64,000 bases of DNA from Chamaecrista fasciculata (lineage: Eukaryota > Streptophyta > Magnoliopsida > Fabales > Fabaceae). Made by a program: the position numbers and the translations under genes. Positions 59,374 through 64,000 of this stretch are shown here, piece after piece; position 1 is the first letter of the stretch; the number at the start of each line of letters is the position of its first letter. The notes beneath the pieces were generated by a model, which was not told where the DNA came from, made no database searches, and saw only the letters and a list, made by a program, of their open reading frames with translations. The DNA lies in contig QANZ01001843.1 in the NCBI GenBank assembly GCA_003254925.1, positions 169,359 through 233,358 of the forward strand, written 5' to 3'.

Positions 59374-62300
59374 ATGGGAAAAGTGGTTGTACCATTTGTG
59401 GGAATGGTGATAGCAGAGTGTGCACAAGTTGGGTTAATCATAATAAGCAAACAAGTGATGTCTAAAGGAATGAGCAGCTTTCTTTTCATCTTCTTCTCCA
59501 ATTCTCTCGCTGCCCTTCTTCTCTTGCCTTCTTCCTTCTTCCTCCATAGGTACACCCACAATCTCTATTCTATCTTCACTTACACAACTAAACCTCAATT
59601 CATCAAAGTTTCAATCTTTGGATTCATTAATCTTGTTTTTCTTATGCAGATCAAATCTCCCCCCAATCACCTTCTCCATTCTATGTGGGTTCTTCTCACT
59701 TGGCTTGCTAGGGTTTGTTCATTGATTCCACCTAGCTATTTTCCATTTCCATAAAATTTTTGAGGAAATTCATGATTTAGTTCCTCAAAGATGATAAATA
59801 TCTCAATTCAGTCACTAAAGATATAATTACGATCAATTTAGTCATTTTGTTAAAGTATTAATTCAAATTTAACAACAAATAAAATTTTTTTGACATCAAT
59901 CGTTTATACTTCATAGTAATTTTAACAACAAAATGATTAGATTGATTACAGTTATATTTTTCAGGGACTAAATTGTATAATTTCATATTTTATGGACTGA
60001 TTTGAGAAATCTGTCATCTTTCAGGGACTGAATGATAAATTTACTCAAATTTCTATTATGGTAAATTTGGGTCACAATATTCTAACTTGCTTATTTCTGG
60101 CTTCTGGGTAAGTGGATCATACTGATTTGATAGGTTCTAACATCAGTAATTTCATTTGTCACAGTTATTTTGCACAGGTTTTTGGGTATGCTGGGATTTA
60201 TTACAGCTCTGCAACACTCAGCTCGGCCTTGCTCAACCTTGTTCCTGGATTTACCTTCCTTCTTGCTGTTGTTTTTAGGTTAATCTCATTTCCTTCATGC
60301 CTGTGATAACTCTGCAACTGTATTATTATATAGAGTAAATGTATAATTTGGTCTTGAAAGATATATGAGTTGACAACTCAGTCCTCAAAGAATAGTTTAC
60401 ACACTTTAGTCTTTGAAAGTTGTGAAGTCGATACAATAGAGTCCTTTAAATCTATGTTTTAGGGACTTAACTTATATGGACAAAATGACTAAAATGTATT
60501 AATTTCCATAACTTTCAGGAATTAAAAAGTATAAACTAGGTTTTTAGTGACTGAGTTGTTAACTCGTGTACCTTTCAGAGACCAATTTATATGTTTACTC
60601 TATTATATATCTGTGGTACACTGTCAATATAGAATCCCGTTTTATGTATGTGTCTTATATTTCAAAGGTTAATCAACCTATTTGAAGGCCTCCCCGAAAA
60701 AAAATCCTTTATATATATATATATATATATTCAAATTTCTTTGATTCTGTTTTGAGTCATTGCGTGCCTAGTGGACTAGTGGTAAACTGCTGTCATGAAT
60801 AATTGAGGTATGAGAAAGTAAGTACGATCATATGCATCTTATGTGCCTATGTGGGGGATTGGGATTTTCAAGTTCAATGTGATCTGAGAATATTATGAAC
60901 TGTTTTTTTCCTCTTGACATTTTAATATGAAGAGTTTACTATAATCCCTCTTTGAGTGTTGGTGAATGACTAGGATTAAAGTGTTTAAATGAAAGTATTG
61001 ATTTTGATTCTGCAGATGTTAAATTGAGCTTACTGGTATGAATAGCAAGAGGAATTTTGGGTCTCAAGACTTGTCTTTGTGGCATAGCACCATTTCAGTA
61101 CCTAACTATCTCCCATTTGTTTCTATATCAAGTTGAATTCGAGATATATTTCATGCCAGAGTTCCATAGGAATTAAAAAATTCGAGCCTTTATCTTTTCT
61201 TATTTCCATTAGGAAGTTGCATACACTAATTAATTTCGTAAAGGCTAGCTAGCAAATTACATAATCTGCTAAATCTCCAAATTTTCTTCTAAGTCAGCCT
61301 CTCAAAAAGGCTTTAGATCACCAAATATGCATTTCATATCAGTAATTCACACTGATTGAGGCTTGTTGGCTTCAGGATGGAGAGGTTAGATTGGAGAAGC
61401 TCTAGTAGCTTAGCTAAATTGGTTGGAACCGTAGTATCAATTGGCGGTGCATTTTTCGCGACTTTATACAAGGGTCCTACACTTCTGAAGATGCTATCAC
61501 CTGCAAACTTCTCTCAGAATCATCAAATTTTCTCACAAGAATCTAATTTTGTAGTTGGAGGATTATTTCTTGCAGTTGACTGTGTAATGGCTTCAGCATA
61601 TATTATTGTGCAGGTGAAGTTTACAAGTAGGTGATAGGATCCTCTGAAGTATGAAGTCAGGATCTGGTGAAGTTCTTGAAGTGAAGCAAAATGAGTTCAC
61701 GATTTAGTCTTTGAAAGATACTCGATTTGACAACTTAATCTTGAAAGTCTCGTTTACACACTTTAATCTTTGAAAATCATGGAGTCAATATAGTTTAGTC
61801 CCTTAAGCCTATTTAGGGACAAAATAACTAAAATGTATTGGTTCTATGACTTTTAGGGATTAACGAGTATAAACTAGACTTTCAGGATTGAGATGTAAAT
61901 TCGTATTTCCTTCAGGGACCAATTTCTATGTTTACTCAATTTTAAATCACACTAGTTTTGGCCTCACTTCAAGAGCTTCACCGATTTCTCATTTCAAAGG
62001 ATCTAGATCCGTCGGAAAAAAGCCTTAATAATGATATGCAATTTCTATGCAGTCTAATTAGAACTCACTTATTTTGCAGGCCTCAATTCTTAAGAAATAT
62101 CCAGCAGAGTTGATTGTGGTATTCTTTTATTGTTTCTTTGTGGCCATTCTATCTGGCCTGACCTGCTTATTCGTAGAAAGAGACATAAGCGCGTGGAGCT
62201 TACAACCTGACTCACGGTTTCTTGCAGTTCTATACTCGGTAATAAAACTGTAAATGACTTTGAATACCACTCAAATTAGAGTCAAATTAAAACATCATGA

Positions 62301-62725
62301 TCATCATCATGTGTAAACATGTTCAGGGAGTGTTTGGTTCTGCACTTCAAGTTGGTATTACCACATGGTGTCTCCACCAGACAGGGCCTGTCTTTGTTTC
62401 TATGTTCAAGCCTATAGGAATCGTCATATCGGTGTTTGCAGGCATGATCTTTCTCGGGGATGCATTCTATCTTGGAAGGTAATTAAGGGGTGTGTGAGTG
62501 TTTTTCTAGATTTATGTTGTCATGTTAATTTCATGTTTGGTTGGATTAGTGAGTGAATTAGTGTCTAAAACACACTTCATCTTTTTGGTGTTTCAATGCA
62601 GTTTGGTTGGTGCCACTGTGATTGTTGTTGGGTTTTATTGTGTTTTGTGGGGAAAAGCCAAAGACATTGAAGATGCTAGCATGAGAATCTCAGAATCAAG
62701 TGGCGAAAAGACCCCTCTTTTATAG
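59374..62725 (+). CDS. WAT1-related (UMAMIT/EamA) transporter
   Basis: Seven exons (59374-59549, 59650-59712, 60165-60278, 61376-61613, 62080-62238, 62327-62478, 62602-62725) give 341 residues with consistent phases. Exon 3 uses the acceptor before TTATTTTGCACAG, because only this joins GLLG to [12 protein letters not shown] in frame. Three exon lengths (114, 159, 152) equal those of the upstream gene, showing tandem duplication. Two EamA domains with about ten membrane helices are expected: [65 protein letters not shown]. Relatives move amino acids or auxin across the plasma membrane or tonoplast; the substrate here is unknown. The C-terminus GEKTPLL contains an acidic dileucine-type signal. 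Introns 2, 3 and 4 each hold a fold-back MITE. Confidence 0.92.
59762..60046. mobile_element. Fold-back MITE of the GAGTAAA family in intron 2
   Basis: Starts GAGGAAATTCATGATTTAG and ends inverted as TGATAAATTTACTC. Inner blocks of CTCAAAGATGATAAAT mirror ATCTTTCAGGGACTG. Flanking 9-mers match only partly. Confidence 0.65.
60333..60600. mobile_element. Fold-back MITE with exact 9-bp target duplication in intron 3
   Basis: Starts GAGTAAATGTATAATTTGG and ends ATATGTTTACTC. TATTATATA flanks both sides (60324-60332 and 60601-60609). Confidence 0.88.
61693..61937. mobile_element. Fold-back MITE of the GAGTAAA family in intron 4
   Basis: Starts GAGTTCACGATTTAGTCTTT and ends TTCTATGTTTACTC, with inverted GAAAGATACTCGATTTGAC-type blocks. 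No target duplication is readable. Confidence 0.65.
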
Positions 62726-63629
62726 TAAAAAAAGAGCAGTCAAGAACTCAAGATGTATAATGTATAGGTCTGGATTTTCTACATTCTTTCAGAATATAAA
62801 CTGTTCAGTTTTCAAAATGCAATTCACTAGATTGATTGGTAACAATTAAAAATTCAAATAGTGGATTTGGCTTCATGTAATGGAATACAACATTTTTTCA
62901 GTCTAAATCAGAGTATCCACCGCTAGGAAAAGTGACTAATTTCTTTGTAATGAATCTTTTACTTAAGGATAAACAATTGGCCACATAATGTTTTTATACT
63001 CAAAGGTATGATTTAAACTTCTAGCACTTAATTAAGGAATCAAATGAGAAACCACTAGGCCATTGGTTAGTTACGAGATATTGTTGTCTATTAGTAAGGG
63101 TATCTATAAGTAAGGTTGGCAAATTTTGGTTAGTTTGGATTAAATTTAGATTGGCATGATTTCTAAATTAATTTTTTTTCATCTAATTTTATATTTTAAA
63201 TGAGTCATGATCTGCTAATTAAGGGTCATATTTAATCAAACAATGAACCAACTTATTAAATATATATTTAGTTGATTAATTAATCACTAAATTAATTAAT
63301 TTTTTTTAAGGAGAGACAAAGAAGAAATAGACAAAGTAATTAAACAAGTAATTTGATAATTTTAAGGAGAGAAAATTACTCTGGTTAAACTTCCACCCAA
63401 TTAGCTGATGACTTGCACCATTTTTTTTTTTGGTTGAAACTTGCACCAATTTTGAAATTAAAGGGCCCATTTTTATGGCTATTATTTTTAAAAAAAAAAT
63501 AGGAAAACCAAAATTCATAACTTGGTGCTACCACGTCAGGAATATATTAATTTATAGTTTGTTTGAGGGGCAGCGTCTATGACTAGAACTCCCATGTTTT
63601 GAAATGTAGATAGAATAATAAGAAAATTT
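62726..63629. other. Intergenic DNA after the second transporter gene
   Basis: 3'UTR and AT-rich sequence without a recognised gene. Confidence 0.4.
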
Positions 63630-64000
63630 AGGGTTGGTTTAAGCCTGATTTCATTTTCTGTTTTTATTTCTAGAATTCTATTTTTATTTCAAAATTTTCA
63701 ATATTTAAGAAATATGTTTGTTTTACAAAAGTCAAAAAATCGTTTTCATTCATATTTAAATTATGTTAACTTGAATAACGTTAATTTTTATATGTTTTTA
63801 ATTTTCATTATAACTAAATGATGATATTAACATGATTAAATAGTTTACTTTTGTGTAATGTTGCAAAATATCATAAGTTTGTTTTTGGAAATACTGGAAA
63901 CGTCTTTTTGACGTTTCCTGTTTTCAGCCTGTTTCAGAAAATGTTTCCAGAAAACATTTTCAAAAAAACTGTACAAAACACGTTTTCAGTCATATTTCCT
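63630..64000. mobile_element. Partial relative of the Harbinger-like element of the SPL intron (cut by window end)
   Basis: The sequence CATTTTCTGTTTTTATTTC followed by TTTCAAAATTTTCAATATTT parallels the inverted right end of the 23739-24764 element. It ends at the window edge with GTTTCCAGAAAACATTTTC-type blocks. The far terminus is outside the window. Confidence 0.45.

Noticed and set aside
1-64000. CRISPR array, prophage, operon or other prokaryotic system
   Set aside because: Spliced plant genes throughout; the regular repeats present are fold-back arms, CACTA subterminal arrays and microsatellites.

Overview
The window is nuclear DNA of a flowering plant, almost certainly a eudicot. The evidence is many short GT-AG introns, AT-rich intergenic DNA, plant-only families (large SPL factor, PTI1 kinase, PMEI-PME pectinesterase, WAT1/UMAMIT transporters) and dense small DNA transposons. 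The species is not readable from the sequence. It looks like a draft assembly: one 152-base N run, several single Ns, and at least one suspicious duplication beside an N.

Layout: 1-127 (-) is the start of an unknown gene that leaves the window, divergent from a DUF952 gene (387-1584, +). A tRNA-Phe(GAA) gene (2317-2389, +) follows. Next is a 19-exon WD40 gene of the WDR6/Trm734 type (3254-12991, +). After 3.5 kb without a gene comes S-adenosylmethionine synthetase (18465-19643, + with a 5'UTR intron). It converges on a ten-exon SPL1/SPL12-type factor (28403-21090, -). From 29 to 37 kb are only relics: a Copia gag fragment, the assembly gap and two decayed F-box/FBA copies. Then follow a PTI1-like kinase (38879-41272, +) and a pectin methylesterase (43729-45554, +). 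A 6-kb block (45926-52153) is bounded by two CACTA-type ends. Two tandem WAT1/UMAMIT transporter genes (52323-57252, exon 1 frame broken; 59374-62725, intact) complete the window.

The genes are ordinary housekeeping, signalling, wall and transport genes and form no operon-like system. I see no convincing new gene system. The most unusual content is a population of about a dozen fold-back elements with terminal inverted arms. Several have exact or near-exact 9-bp target duplications, the hallmark of Mutator-type insertion. They sit in promoters and introns, including four in or next to the second transporter gene. One is a hairpin about 0.9 kb long in a transcribed WDR6-like intron, and another encloses a copy of the DNA next to it. 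Exon boundaries were derived by reading translations and splice consensus by eye; family names rest on recognised motifs, not on database searches.
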